Below, piece after piece: positions 1 to 10,280 of a stretch of 38,169 bases of DNA. Source of the DNA: Haplomitrium mnioides. Its lineage: Eukaryota > Marchantiophyta > Haplomitriopsida > Calobryales. The stretch spans positions 62,246-100,414 of the forward strand of contig JBNGIS010009619.1 of assembly GCA_049999725.1 (NCBI GenBank), read 5' to 3'. The notes below the pieces were generated by a model that was given only the letters and a program-made list of their open reading frames with translations, was not told the origin of the DNA and did no database searches. The position numbers and the translations under genes are program-made. Position 1 is the first letter of the stretch. Every line of letters starts with the position of its first letter.

Positions 1-285
1 TTTGATGAAAACTTACCGTAATTTTTATGATTTTAAACAAATTCGAGTTTTCAAATGTTTTCGTAAAAACTAGTAATACTGATTTATTTTGCATAACAAA
101 ATTGACTTTTGCTCTATTATGGTTGCTGAAATGACAAAAAACAAACCCAAAAAACTCATGTACTTTTTGTTTTTAAAAATTAACCTCGCTTTTTATGTTT
201 TTTGATATGAAAAATCACAATTTTTCCCAAAAAAAAAAAGTTCCTGTTCTGAGAAGCTTGTTCCTGGTTCAAAGTAGTGGCTATT
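1..285. other. AT-rich leader of the window, no gene seen
   Basis: The stretch is AT-rich with several A and T runs and stop codons in all frames. I see no coding signal, RNA gene or repeat boundary in it. Confidence 0.5.
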
Positions 286-360
286 TATACTACAACTGAA
301 CCAAACCAATCCAATTTCAAAGGCAGAGCTCCTCCTCCTATGCTCTACACTTCAAGACCT
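286..360 (-). repeat. Dispersed repeat, copy 1 (purine-rich core)
   Basis: Read on the minus strand, this 75-bp stretch matches 20763-20833 on the plus strand almost end to end, starting with AGGTCTTGAAG and ending with TTGTAGTATA. The shared core is a purine tract of the type GCATAGGAGGAGGAGC. A purine tract of this sort can act as a polypurine tract in LTR elements, but no LTR was found beside it. A third match, to the core only, lies at 5584-5609. Confidence 0.6.
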
Positions 361-599
361 GTCAGTGGCGCCATTGCAAGTTCGAACTTATGTGGTTCTC
401 AGTACTCACCTATGCTACATTGTAGTTTTCAGAACCTGTTTCTCAACCAAAAATACTCACCTATACTAGGATTGGAAGCAAGTGGCTTTGCTTGTTTGTT
501 TTGCCAGCAACTCGAGTCTAATAGCTTCAGTGATAGATCAAATATTGAGGTGTGCCACACCTATCTGTTTCTTCCATTTGCTTTTATGCTGGCCGGAAG

Positions 600-784
600 G
601 GCCGTGGATTAGATTATGGGCTAAGAGAGTCGTGGATTAGATGATGGGCCAAGAGGGCCGTGGATTAAATTATGGGCCAAGAGGGCCGCGGATTAGATTA
701 TGGGCTAGAAGGGCCGTGGATAAGATTATGGGCTAGAAGGGCCGTGGAGTAGATTAGGGGCCAAGAGGGCCGTGGAGTAGATTA
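600..784. repeat. 28-bp tandem repeat, about 6.6 copies
   Basis: Unit starts fall at 600, 628, 656, 684, 712, 740 and 768 (partial). The unit begins GGCCGTGGATTAGATTATGG and ends GCTAAGAG or GCCAAGAG. Copies differ by a few substitutions and there are no indels. 28 is not a multiple of three, so the array does not code a repeated peptide in one frame. Confidence 0.95.
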
Positions 785-1440
785 CAACCCTTCTTTGAAA
801 AGTCTTCTTTTTCTTCCTGGCACATCCGTATGGAAGTCTTGAATCTGTCTTTGTCGGTCTTGTGTTACTACTTCAAGTGTGTATGGTTTTCTTGTTTTTG
901 ATTTGTGTATTGGTGTTTGTCTTTCCTACTAGCAATGTGTTTTTTTTTTCCCAGTTCAATTGTTTGTATTGTTTCTGTTTATTGTTTTGTTATATGTAGT
1001 TTTTGTAGAAGTCCCAACCAGCAACAGGAGGAGTTGTGAGCAAGGGACGCTCACGATTCAAAAGGGAGATTTTGTTAGGTCACAAGGTAGGCGATTGAAG
1101 AAGCTTCTGGAAGAGTTTTGTTGGAGCACAAGGAGGAGCACATTCATCAATGAGCAACAAAGTGGAGTCTTTGGGCTATAAGAAAGTGTTATTCTACCAT
1201 ATGTCAGAACAGAACACAGAAGGTCGAAGTAATTGAGGACAATGAAGGCATGCAAGAACTCGATGGAGAAAGGAGTTTAGTGGAGTTTAGCGGTGTTGCG
1301 ACAATGGCATTGAGATCGGACTGCCATGGTTGGTGAATGTGAGCGAAGAAATTTGCGAATCAAGTATCATTGTAAAGATTGCAAGAAATGATTACGACAA
1401 TGTGTTTCCTAGATGACACACCGAAGCGTGTAAGGAAGGG
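785..1440. other. T-rich, then mixed noncoding DNA
   Basis: 785-1010 is T-rich on the plus strand and ends in a long T run followed by CCCAG near 941-954, which resembles an intron 3' end. 1020-1440 contains only short open stretches with many stops. No recognisable gene was seen. Confidence 0.4.
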
Positions 1441-1467
1441 TGGTAAGGAGAAACCGTTTGCCTGTTT

Positions 1468-2660
1468 TTATCAAAGAAAAGGAAGTCAAGGAAGCTCAAT
1501 AGCAGTGCGAATAGATTTTTTCCATTTGAAATTGCTTCAAAAGCATGTGTGACTGTGGGAATAACAGCAGAGGGCTTCCTTAGGCAGGAGGTGGTCTTGG
1601 AAGAATCTTATGTCTCCCAAGTCAATGATTTAGTGGTAGGACATGCCATTAAGACATCAAAAGGTGAAGTAGCAGAAGAGGAAACTAAGGAGACAGTCCT
1701 AGCGAGGATATTATAGAGGCAGGTAGAGGATTGGTTGAGGGCGAAGGGAGTGGAATTGACCATCCCTCGAAACGGCCGTATTATCTGGGAGCGATGATGA
1801 TGTAGTCAGAAAGGAGTGCATGACATCATCAGGGCTTGCGGCAGTTACTGTGGAAGAAACCCTAGCAGATGAAGCCTCTGAGAAATTTGCAGCAAAAACT
1901 CAATACACCTCTGAGGATTCCCCCATTGTGCGGTTGAAGCGGGTGCAAGATATCTGTGGGAGTGATGTAAAATTAATCTCAAAATTTGCAGGCTCTACTT
2001 GCGATGCTGATCAAGAGAGAATTAGGAAAAAAGGTGGTGGACGTGGAGGCTCTCGCTCAAGAAAGAACTGGATCCAAACCGCAAAGGAAGACGTTGATCG
2101 AGTTGAGGAAAAGCAGATGGCCTCTGCATATCAAGATAGTGCAGCCGAAAAATCTGTCATCCCGTAATGGCATTTGGCACTGGAGCGTCGGCAGCAAGAG
2201 GATTTTGTGTTGGCAAAAGTGGATGAAGTTTGGGCTAAGCACAAGTAGTCATTATATGGAGTAGTTGGAATGGGACTTGAGGAGTTACTTACAAATGATC
2301 CTATCAAGATGGAAGTCACCTGGCATACTCGATTTGACAAAGAAGGTTCCAGCTAAAGAGAAGGAACCGGCTCGCTGCAAAACTCGTTGGGACTTTGTTC
2401 TTGAAGAAATGGCATGGTTGGCTAAGGCGCCAACCATCTACCGATGGTGAACTGGAATTTGGCAGGATTTTGAGAGGGAGAGAAAATGGAAGTTTAGTCA
2501 GGCAAATAAAGTGGTTATTAAGGTCAGCAAAAGCAAGCTTGATGTCGAGACAAAAGGACTGAAGTGTCTTAAAGAGGAGGTCTACAATTTTTCCTGCTAA
2601 GCTGTGATTTCCTGGAGTTGGCCAGGTTCTACGAAAAGGAATGATGAGGCTACAATGCGG
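1468..2660 (+). pseudogene. Decayed coding trace, family not recognised
   Basis: Open stretches lie end to end on the plus strand but in changing frames: about 1468-1713, 1820-2167, and shorter ones to about 2600. The translated stretches are rich in Glu, Lys, Ala and Ser and low in obvious low-complexity junk. One passage near 2060 is basic (GGGRGGSRSRK). I recognise no domain. The pattern fits an old gene or retroelement leader broken by frameshifts and stops, but a chance set of open frames is also possible. Confidence 0.3.
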
Positions 2661-3110
2661 TTGCATATGAGAAGGTAGGGTGCTACTAAGATCAAGCTTG
2701 GTTGCCCGGAGAAGAATTCTGATTCCTCAACTTTGCATATTGTTTAGATGATAAGAAACAGAGAAAACCATGCCAGAATTCCAGCTTGTTTATTGTGGTT
2801 GATATTTTTAGGTGGAGATACGTTGGTGCAGATGGTAGTTGATCCAAATGTGACGATCTTGAGAGGGGTTATTGCTGTCATTTTTGAGAAAGCAGTTCAG
2901 CCAAGTAACTTGGGAAGACTTGGCGATTTGAGGCCTGAAGTGGAACTTTTGCATTCTATTTGAGGAGGCTTTAGCTGTTGCAAAGTACTCACTTGCATGC
3001 AAGGAAGAATTTGAATAGAGCAAGGCTTTCTACATTTTATTTGCTGCAGAGGGCCAGTGAGCTGCCAGGCTTAATTTTGGTGGCCAGTCATTGCTTGAAT
3101 AGTTTTTAGT

Positions 3111-3425
3111 GATGCAAGAGGGATGTGAAGCCAAAACCGGTTACCTTTGTATTTGTACAGAATGCTTGTGCGAGTATAATGGCTCTGGAAGAAGGTAGAG
3201 ATATCCTTATACATCTTATTCAAAATGTTGTGGGACAAATGTATATGTGGGTAATAAACTGGTGGACATGCATGCAAAATGTAGAAGTGTAGAGGATGCA
3301 GAAAAGTATTTCACATAAAATTGGCTTGAAATTTGGTCTCTTGGAGCTCTATGCTCGTTGGTTATGTGAATTGTGAACAAGCACAGAAGGCACTTGAATT
3401 ATTTGCATCGCTGAAGGTAGAAGAG
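3111..3425 (+). pseudogene. PPR protein relic (PLS type), frameshifted
   Basis: Translation gives typical plant organelle RNA-editing PPR text spread over three frames. The pieces are TFVFVQNACASIMALEEGR (about 3134-3200), VYVGNKLVDMHAKCRSVEDA (about 3240-3300) and LVSWSSMLVGYVNCEQAQKA (about 3332-3395), followed by LELFASLK. These match successive helices of P/L/S PPR motifs, whose proteins bind organelle RNA one base per repeat. At least two frameshifts separate the pieces and one piece ends in a TAA. No start, targeting peptide or E/DYW tail is visible here. The frames are clear enough that the family assignment is firm; function is surely lost. Confidence 0.8.
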
Positions 3426-4125
3426 GTGAGTGCAGGGGGCTGCCAAAGGTTGTCAAGCTACAATTTTCATGAAGCAGGGGTGCCTTTCATTTGGTAGCAC
3501 CAAAAGCAAATGGAAGATTGCTAGAGCAGGGCACCAAGGACTTGCTCGAAGAAGAAATGTTGCAGCAAGAATTGACTACAACAGAAACTCAAGGGCTGGA
3601 AAAACCTGTCCAAAGCAGAGTAGCAAGAACCACTGCTGGAAAATTGTGGTAGCAGGAAGTGCAAGAGAAAATTTGCAAGGAAGAGATCTAGAGTAGGAAA
3701 TTGAGAAAGAAATTGATGGCTGGAGAAAATTTTGATGGAGCAAGATTCAATGCTAGGATTAGGGCTGGAAGAGAAGAAGCTGCAACAAATCTAAACCACA
3801 CTGGAGAGCAACATACAAGCCGGAAGAAATTTGATGGGAGGAAGTAGCTGCAGAATTTGGAATCGAAAAAGTCTACAGGGCTAGTTTTGTGGATAAGTTT
3901 GGGAGATCAATGTTGGTCATGTGACTTGGAGCAAATTTGTGGATGCACCACAAGGGGATTCCATGCGCTGCAGATGAAAATTAATGGTGTGGAGATGCTG
4001 ATCTATTTGCAGTTTTCTGAATACTAATGACAATTTCTACGCTGCAGTAAACTCTGATGTATTTAGTGACCTGAATACTGAATATTGTTGACAATTTCTA
4101 TAGTATATTAAACACAGTTGTATGT

Positions 4126-4284
4126 AGTAATGGTTAGTTCTGCCACATTCCTGCAGATACAGGTTAGCTAAGGGAGATATCTACGCATTTCAGGTGTTGT
4201 ATTTAGTAATGGTTAGTTCTGCTACATTCATGCAGATACAGGTTAGCCCTTGGAGATATACATGTATTTTAGTATCAACACTAT
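4126..4284. repeat. 79-bp tandem duplication
   Basis: Two copies start at 4126 and 4205 with AGTAATGGTTAGTTCTGC and share the later TGCAGATACAGGTTAGC. The second copy has several substitutions. A looser repeat of GAATAYT...GACAATTTCTA precedes it at about 4018 and 4079, so this small area has been duplicated more than once. Confidence 0.85.
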
Positions 4285-4516
4285 GGAGACAGGTCAATTC
4301 AGATGCATACAGAGTATAGTACAAGGAAGATCTGAAAATGGACAGCATGGAGAAAGTTTTATCAAAGGGCAGCAGTCAAGACACTAAGAAGAGGTGTTGG
4401 AATTCTGGTTTTGCATGAGGCATTGAGTAGGTGGAGGAAGGCAAATGTTTTGGAGTAGCATTTCATTCTATCTGGCAGCATTCCAAGGGTTCAAGTTCTC
4501 AGCCAGGTAATTGGAC

Positions 4517-4554
4517 ACTAATACCATAGAAGTTGACTAATACCATAGAAGTTG
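4517..4554. repeat. Perfect 19-bp direct duplication
   Basis: The unit ACTAATACCATAGAAGTTG occurs twice head to tail without a mismatch, followed by a third, diverged partial copy (ACAATACCACAGAA). Confidence 0.9.
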
Positions 4555-4759
4555 ACTTACAATACCACAGAAAAGTAGAGACATTTAACAAAGGCAGATT
4601 GCTGGTTGATGAGAGGGTTGAGTTATCACAAGTCCTACCAGAGGAGTATGATGGAGAAATTGAAAGAAGCCGAGCACTTAGATCTGAAAAGGAGAACAGA
4701 TGAAAAATCAGAATCGTGGAAACAGTATGAAGGAACTCTAGCAGCAGTTTGTTTCAGAT

Positions 4760-4830
4760 CCTTCAAAGTTGTCTTTACTTGTCTTCTTTCAACTTGTAGC
4801 CATGCAGGGTTTGTGGATGAAGGGATCTGA
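4760..4830 (+). pseudogene. Second PPR fragment, probably of the same relic
   Basis: The plus frame reads VFTCLLSTCSHAGFVDEGI and then a stop. This is the well-known PPR wording (LLSACSHAGLVDEG) that usually lies a few repeats C-terminal of the VDMYAKCG motif. It is on the same strand as the relic at 3111-3425 but about 1.3 kb downstream, with unrelated sequence and short duplications between. I infer that one PPR gene was broken by insertions. Confidence 0.65.
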
Positions 4831-4834
4831 TTGT

Positions 4835-5583
4835 TTGAATCTAGAGTATTGGGGAGGCTCAACAACGTATCAAAGCTACATAGATGGAAAAGCTTCAGAA
4901 GGACAGAATCTCATGCATGAAGAATTGGGAGGATGGTAAGGGATTGTGAAGTATTTTGTTATGGGCGTGAGTGTGCTTGTTGCCGGTCTGGCCAGAAGTT
5001 GAGACCAGAAAACAAAAAAGGAGAGAGAAATCTGGTCCAAGCTGCATATATGAGAGTTTGCTGTAGATGGAGTTGGTAGATTACCTGTTCAGTTGATTGT
5101 TATTTGTTGAGTTGGAGTGGAGAGGAAGGTGAGTGAAGTGCAAGGCATCATCATGGCTGAGTTTTCCCATTACCTCCAGAGAGTGGCATAAACTCAGCAT
5201 GAAGATTGACGATCAAAACATGCTGTCGGGAACTGATGACACCAGCAAGGAGTTGTGGCAGCTTGTCACTGCCATGCATGATGAGGCTGGAGGGTCCAAA
5301 GCTTTGTGTTGACTCCACAAGGTGAAGACCGCTCGAAGTACACCTTGAGTAGTAAGTAGGATGGATTTTCAAAAGGTAGGGAAGTTAGGGAGATATGGAG
5401 TTAGAAATCTTGACATTGTTCAGGGGAATATCAATACCTTGTCTTGGAGTGTTATTCAAGGAGTGAAACACAAAGTATATAAAGTTAAATGTATTCCCCT
5501 TCAGACCTCTGTTATGTACTTCTCATCCACCTTTCCTCTCTCATGCATTATGTTATGTTATATGTATGTTGAAAGAACACCAG
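4835..5583. other. No gene seen
   Basis: Only short open frames occur. A stretch at 5417-5579 begins TGTT, ends AACA and contains TATATAAAG, so it could be a small solo LTR, but no duplicate and no matching target duplication was found. Confidence 0.35.
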
Positions 5584-5609
5584 AGTAGGGCTCCTCCCCC
5601 TATGCCCTG
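5584..5609 (-). repeat. Purine-tract core shared with the 286-360 and 20763-20833 repeats
   Basis: On the minus strand this reads GGGCATAGGGGGAGGAGCCC, nearly the same as the core at 20777-20796. It directly follows the end of the outer copia protease fragment. A polypurine tract is possible, but only the core is shared. Confidence 0.4.
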
Positions 5610-5841
5610 CTCTTTTTGTCGTAACAAGAATGCATAGTTGAGTCACTTGTCTCCACATATCCATGTGTACTCATGTTCATGGTTTCTGTAAACCACTCTA
5701 TATGTCTTGTCATGTGATTAGAACATGTAGAATCGACAAACCATTTATCTCCATCATTCTTTGTTTCCCATATGTTGCAATGAATACCCATGCGACATGA
5801 CAAAAAATATCTCATTGTTTGTGTTGTTGGAACCTACACAG
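5600..5841 (-). pseudogene. Outer copia: gag end and aspartic protease fragment
   Basis: Minus-strand translation gives DKWFVDSTCSNHMTRHIEWF. This matches the copia protease start, usually DSGCSNHMTG, that cleaves the Gag-Pol polyprotein. The catalytic Asp is present, but the Gly of the D-S/T-G triad reads Thr, so activity is doubtful. Upstream, the first 27 codons (VGSNNTNNEIFFVMS...) run in the frame set by the gag half at 13669, then a frameshift leads into the protease frame. The reading ends in a TAG at 5602-5600 after about 25 residues past the motif. No gag-pre-integrase follows. Confidence 0.7.
5837..5841. other. Target-site duplication, left copy (CACAG)
   Basis: The five bases next to the left LTR end are CACAG. 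The five bases beyond the right LTR end (13669-13673) are CATAG. Four of five match, with one C/T transition. Five bp is the usual copia duplication length. Confidence 0.7.
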
Positions 5842-6050
5842 TGTTGGAATGCATAGAAAGCATCCTCTAAGATTTGAACAATGTCCCATATAAATGAATG
5901 CAAATAGAATCTAGCATATAGAAGGGACTTCCAATGTGTGATTATGAAAACTCCAATGAGTAAAACATGTGCATCAATGTGCAAACATGAACAATAGTAT
6001 GGTAGTGTATGTGCTTCCTCTTAGTGTGTTCTTTACTAGTCTCACTAACT
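5842..6050 (-). repeat. Inner copia 3' LTR, truncated
   Basis: It aligns without gaps to 13352-13560 of the 5' LTR. The left end is TGTTGG, i.e. CCAACA on the element strand. The first 108 bp of the LTR (element orientation), corresponding to 13561-13668, are absent, and the LTR is fused directly to the end of the RNase H reading frame with a few bases of shared sequence (AGTTAG). Confidence 0.85.
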
Positions 6051-6660
6051 CAATGCTTTGGTAAATATATCAGCTTGTTGGTCTGTAGTATAGATATACT
6101 TGAGCTCCATAACTCCAGCCAAAACCTTATCTCAAAGAAAATGATAATGAACCTCAATATGCTTCGTACATGCATGAAAAACCGGGTTCTTTGCAAGCAT
6201 GATGCTATCTATATTCTCACAATATAGAATGGGAGGTTTCTGAACTTGTAAACACAAATCTGTCATCAACTGTAGCAGCCATATCAGCTCACATGTTGCG
6301 ATAGCAACCCCTCGATATTCAGATTCGGTGCTCGAAAGTGCAATAGTTGGTTGTTTCTTACTACTCCATGAGATAGTGGAACTTCCAAGACAAAATGAGA
6401 ACCCATTGGTGCTCCTCCTATCTAAAATACTTCCAGCATACTCTGCATCTGTAAATCCACTCAATTCAAGTGAAGACAAGGCACGATAAAAAAGAACGTA
6501 ATTGAGAGTAGGTTTAATATACCATACAATTAATCTCACTGCATCAAGGTGTGGTTTCCTGAGATTTTGCATGAACTGTCCCACCATGCCAACTGCATAG
6601 AGTGGAAAAGATTTTACTTCTTCTGAAAATTTCCGAAAAGACGTATTTATCAACTTTCCA
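6045..6660 (-). pseudogene. Inner copia RNase H with the last part of RT
   Basis: The minus frame from about 6653 reads the connection after the RT thumb (VGQFMQNLRKPHLDAVR), then RNase H text: FTDAEYAGSILDRRSTNGF, SWSSKKQPTIALSSTESEY, YCENIDSIMLAKNP and HACTKHIEVHYHF. RNase H degrades the RNA strand during reverse transcription. The catalytic-type acidic residues of TDA, STESE and the CEN (usually CDN) region are largely in place, though Asp of CDN reads Glu. One stop follows HYHFL; the frame then continues through ADIFTKALS to a TAG at 6047-6045, where the truncated LTR begins. The YxDD reverse-transcriptase core is not present upstream. Confidence 0.85.
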
Positions 6661-6664
6661 CTAG

Positions 6665-7560
6665 AACTTGAAGTAAAGTTGTTGGTTTGATCTGAAACTC
6701 TGGGAATCTGTTTAGGGGTTTGTATGTGTCCCTGAGAGCCTCTTGAATCCTCTTAAATCTCTGCATAACTTGCTGATTGATACCAACTATTTAGTTCAAC
6801 AAAAAAAACATTACGACTAACTCTTACTTCTCTTGTGTTTGGATTGTAACACTTATAACCTTTCTGGTCTACTAAGCAACCAACAAAGTACACTTCTCAG
6901 CCTTTGGATCAAGCTTTTGTCTCATTTCTCCAGGACTATGCACACATGCAATGCATTCAAATGTTTTAAGATGACGCAAATCGAGTTTTCGCCCATAATA
7001 TGCCTCTTCGGGGGTCTTGTTATGAACACCAGATGTGGGACATCTGTTTATAACATAGACTACTGTTGAAACAGCCTCTGACCAATACTGGTTTGGTACA
7101 TGCTTCTCATTCAAGAGAGCTCTTGCCATTTCAGCATTATGCCAATTTTTTGTTTCGGCTACTCCATTATGTTGAGGCATGTGTCGACAAGTGTAGTGGT
7201 GTTGAATTCCATGGTGTTGTAGAAACTGTGAGAAATTTTTTGAGAAATATTCTCCTCCTCCATCTGATCTGAGGTACTTGATATGACTTCCCTTCTCTTT
7301 CTCCACCATAGGTTTGAAGTTGCAAAAATGATGAATTTCAAAGACCTTTCTTTTGCTTTTCATGAAATAAACCCATACTTTTTCTGGTATAGTCATCAAC
7401 AAAACTGACATAATACTTGTTTCCAGCCAATGAAAGATTTGAGGTTGTCCAAAAATCTCAGTGAATCACCTCCAAAGGTTGTTTGCTTACTTGAGCATGT
7501 TTGGGAAAAGGTTGCTTGAAACTCTTACCAAATTGACACGCTTTCACAAACATGATTTAT
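6665..7560 (-). pseudogene. Inner copia integrase (frameshifted)
   Basis: Minus-strand frames carry the three catalytic acids of the DDE integrase: SFVDDYTRK (about 7400-7375), KYLRSDGGGEYF (about 7290-7255) and QHNGVAETKN (about 7170-7145, usually NGVAERKN). The upstream zinc-binding tail CQFGKSFKQ lies in a different frame from the catalytic core, so at least one frameshift is present at 7525-7400. The C-terminal part (YFVGCLVDQKGYKCYNP, then RNVFFVE) is readable from about 6880 to 6790. It is followed by a Ser-rich linker and then jumps straight to the end of RT near 6655. Confidence 0.85.
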
Positions 7561-8142
7561 AATTCTGGTTTGAAACTGAGGTAAACTAGTAACCAGGTTG
7601 TGATTCTTCATACTTAAGAGTCTCTGAAAGTGTATGTGGCCAACTCTCTTGTGCCAAATATCCAGATCTGAAACTAGACCTTTCCCATGAGCAATATATG
7701 TCGATTTTGTTTCGGAAATGTTTGCATTGAGTGTAAACAATCTTCCAACCTCCTCTCCTATGATCTTGACCTTATAATGGTCCCTGACATCCTCCAAAAA
7801 TACTCCATAGGCATTAAACTTCACTTGGTATCCCTGGTCTACAATTTGACCCACCGAAACCAGATTTTTGGTGATTTCGGGTACATGTAAGATATTTGTG
7901 AGAAACTTGGGATCTCCATTCTCAACAAGAAAGGACATATATCAAATATGCTCTATGGGATGTACAGAATCATCCTCTGTTGCAACATAGTCAGGTTTCT
8001 GCATCTGCTCCATGGTGTAGAACCATTCTCCATGGCTAGTCATGTGGTTAGTAACTCCTGAATCAAGCAACCATAGTTGTGATTCTTCTTGTGATTGATT
8101 TGAGTGTTTTTGTGAACTCATCATTTGCTGCGTTGTGAACAC
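7525..8142 (-). pseudogene. Inner copia protease and gag-pre-integrase
   Basis: Protease: WLLDSGVTNHMTSHGEWF (about 8075-8020), with an intact D-S-G triad. Later text (ILHVPEITKNLVSVGQIVDQ) is the usual copia protease end. The gag-pre-integrase domain has WHKRVGHIHFQRL with the HxH-type zinc ligands (about 7655). A stop near 7940 breaks the protease, and the Cys pair of the zinc site is split by a frameshift at the end (VCES then KACQFGK in another frame). Confidence 0.85.
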
Positions 8143-8189
8143 ACTAACTGAACTTTGAGTAGAAGATGCATAGTGAGTTTGTTGTTCTC

Positions 8190-8955
8190 TGCCCTGAGAT
8201 TGTCTTTTGTAACAATCTTTGAAAACATGACCGATTTTTCTCCAAAAATTGCATGTAGGGCTATTTCTTGGAAAACTTGAGGTTTGATCTCTTCCTTGAC
8301 CTCTTGATGAATGCTGGCCTTTAAATTAGGTCTGTTTTTTTTGTGAAGAATCTGAGAACTAGTTCCTATTCTGGAATCCAGTTCTTCCACCTCTTCCTCT
8401 TGAAGAGTTGTTCGATGAAGCTCCTCTACAATTTTGTGAGTAGAAAGCTTTTTATTGTGAATTTTCTGAACTGAATTTCTCTGAATTTTTTTGTTCTTGA
8501 TGAACCAGAAATGCTACAAGTTTCTGAAAATCTGGTACAGTCTCACAAACCGCAATGGATGTTGGAAAATGAGAATATCCTTTTCCAAGGCCATTCAAGG
8601 TGAGTGCTACCAAATCGTCATCATCAACACGACTACCAATGGATGCCAGTTGATCTGCAATGGCTTTGATCTTGATAGTATAGTCACCTATGGACAAACT
8701 ACCTTTGGAAATCATATGAAGCCCTTGCTTCAATTGCATTTTTCGGGAATTCGTGTTTACACTATATAACTTCAAAAGTGTATCCCATGCTTCTTTTGGG
8801 GTTTTTGAGTGATGAATATGGATGAGCATACTGTCTGACACATTGATAGATAAGTAACACATAAATTTTCAGGATTTCTCAGTCCATGCCTTAGCTGCCA
8901 TCACTTGGGCTGTTGATGGATTTATCAGTAAATTTGGTGATTCCCTATCTCCCAT
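8190..8955 (-). pseudogene. Inner copia gag with zinc knuckle
   Basis: The ATG at 8955-8953 opens MGDRESPNLLINPSTAQVM, a TGA follows after 28 codons, and the same frame continues. SKTPKEAWDTLLKLY and the following KMQLKQGLHMI are the copia-type gag (UBN2) signature, which forms the virus-like particle. ALTLNGLGKGYSHF and AFLVHQEQ complete the domain. A zinc knuckle (CNFWRKIGHVFKDC, about 8255-8214) has lost its second Cys (Trp instead). Stop codons and frame changes at 8452-8390 make it nonfunctional. Confidence 0.85.
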
Positions 8956-9070
8956 GAGAACATCCTATAAGCCCTTACTGTCAACCAGTGATTTGAAGCA
9001 CTGAGGCAGAATTTAGTAAATCGGAAGCAATTCTGAACCAATGACCCTTAGCAAGTGTGAAGGTCTCTCA
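8956..9070 (-). other. Inner copia leader, gag-proximal part
   Basis: AT-balanced sequence directly upstream of the gag ATG, with no reading frame. It ends where composition changes sharply to GC-rich. Confidence 0.4.
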
Positions 9071-9944
9071 GGAACGACGGGTTACTCTCAAATAGATAGT
9101 TAAGAGCAGGACGCATGATTCCTATGAGGGAAACAGGATCATGGCGGGAGGATGAGAAGAGGGAAGTGATCTAGAGGAGAGGTCCCATTTCAAAATCTAA
9201 AGCAGGACAGCGGGAAGCCGTGAGCCTCAGGGAGAATGCGGGGATCGTGGTCGAGCAGGGGAGAAGGGAACGACCAATCTAGGCGAAGTGATCTGAGAAG
9301 AAAGAACGAGTCCACAGGCTGACATCCGAAGGAAATCAGGGGAGGCAGATCGCGGACATGTCCTGCAGTGGCCAACAATTGGGAATCAAGGATTGGGGAA
9401 GAAATGAGGAGCTAAAATCGTCACAAGGGTGTGCAAGGCCATGGAAGAGGGACGCCTCGATCCCGCAAGCAGAAGCGCGCTTGCAAGAGCCGATCCAACT
9501 CGTTCTTCGAATCCGCGATTCCACGGAAACGTGGCAGCTCCAAGGAGTCTGTGGGTCTACGAGAAGCCGACTTCCTAAGTGTAGAACCCACTTAAGGTGG
9601 TTCCGATCCATCTTATGATGTGGGAAGCGCCGAAAGGGTGACATAGCGTGGGTCTGTCCGAAGGAAGACGGAAGATGCCAGAAGGGTGATTCATCAACGT
9701 TCCGACCAAGGAAGAACCAAGGAAGCCGAAAGGGCGACTTAGCGGGGATCTGTCAAGAGGAAGAGCACAGAAGGGCCGAAAGGGTGATAAATCATCGATG
9801 GGACCGGCAAAGAGCGAAGGGAGTCCGCAGCGGCTCTTCGAATGACGTGGCAAGCGCTGGGAGTCCGCGGAGCGATTTGGAAATGTGGACAAAGGAGAGT
9901 GTAGTTCACGGGTCAACATCGGAAGAAGGGTCAGCGCGACGGTT

Positions 9945-10280
9945 AGCCTACTCCTTTGTGAGGCGGCATCTGGCGGTGCTCTTCGGACGACGTGGCACTC
10001 TGAGAAGCGAGGAGAGGATTCCGATGGTCAACTGCGGAAAGGAGTCAGCTGACGGTTAGCCTACCCTTTGCGGGGAGGCGTCGGACAACGCCTTGCAGAT
10101 GACGTGGCGACTCAAGGAACCTCGGACAAGCCAGAGGACACGTGGCGGCGAGGGAAAGCTCATCGGACCTCGGGCTGCAAGCGGGTCAACGACAGATGAA
10201 AGGGTCAATGCAACGGTCAACCTACCCTCTTGCGGGGCGGTGTTGGACGGTGGTGCAGCGGATGATGTGGCACGGAGAGG
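9945..10280. repeat. Degenerate tandem repeat carrying ACGTGGC elements
   Basis: Three related units start at about 9951 (CGGTTAGCCTACTCC), 10052 (CGGTTAGCCTACCC) and 10214 (CGGTCAACCTACCC). Each continues into GGCGG/GGGAGGCG and ends in GACGTGGC or GATGTGGC. Further ACGTGGC copies lie at about 9529 and 9845, and one ACACGTGGC at 10138. ACGTGGC is the core of plant G-box/ABRE elements bound by bZIP factors; GGTCAA is the reverse of the WRKY W-box core. Confidence 0.6.

Larger units (their letters stand above)
3430..4600. other. Noncoding DNA between the two PPR fragments
   Basis: 3430-3900 is A/G-rich (GAAGAAG, GGAAGAAATTTG), like the leaders of copia elements further right, and has one 88-codon open frame of biased composition that I do not regard as a gene. 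4017-4290 contains degenerate local duplications. Nothing else is recognisable. Confidence 0.35.

Noticed and set aside
277-612. Open frame of 111 codons, plus strand
   Set aside because: It runs across a dispersed repeat into the 28-bp minisatellite, has no recognisable domain and its start is not a clear initiator.
600-784. Minisatellite as a coding repeat
   Set aside because: The 28-bp unit is not a multiple of three and every frame meets stops (TAG/TAA in the unit).
5417-5579. Possible 163-bp solo LTR (TGTT...AACA with a TATATAAAG motif)
   Set aside because: The flanking five bases do not match, no second copy exists in the window, and it does not resemble the outer copia 5' LTR at 16028-16241.
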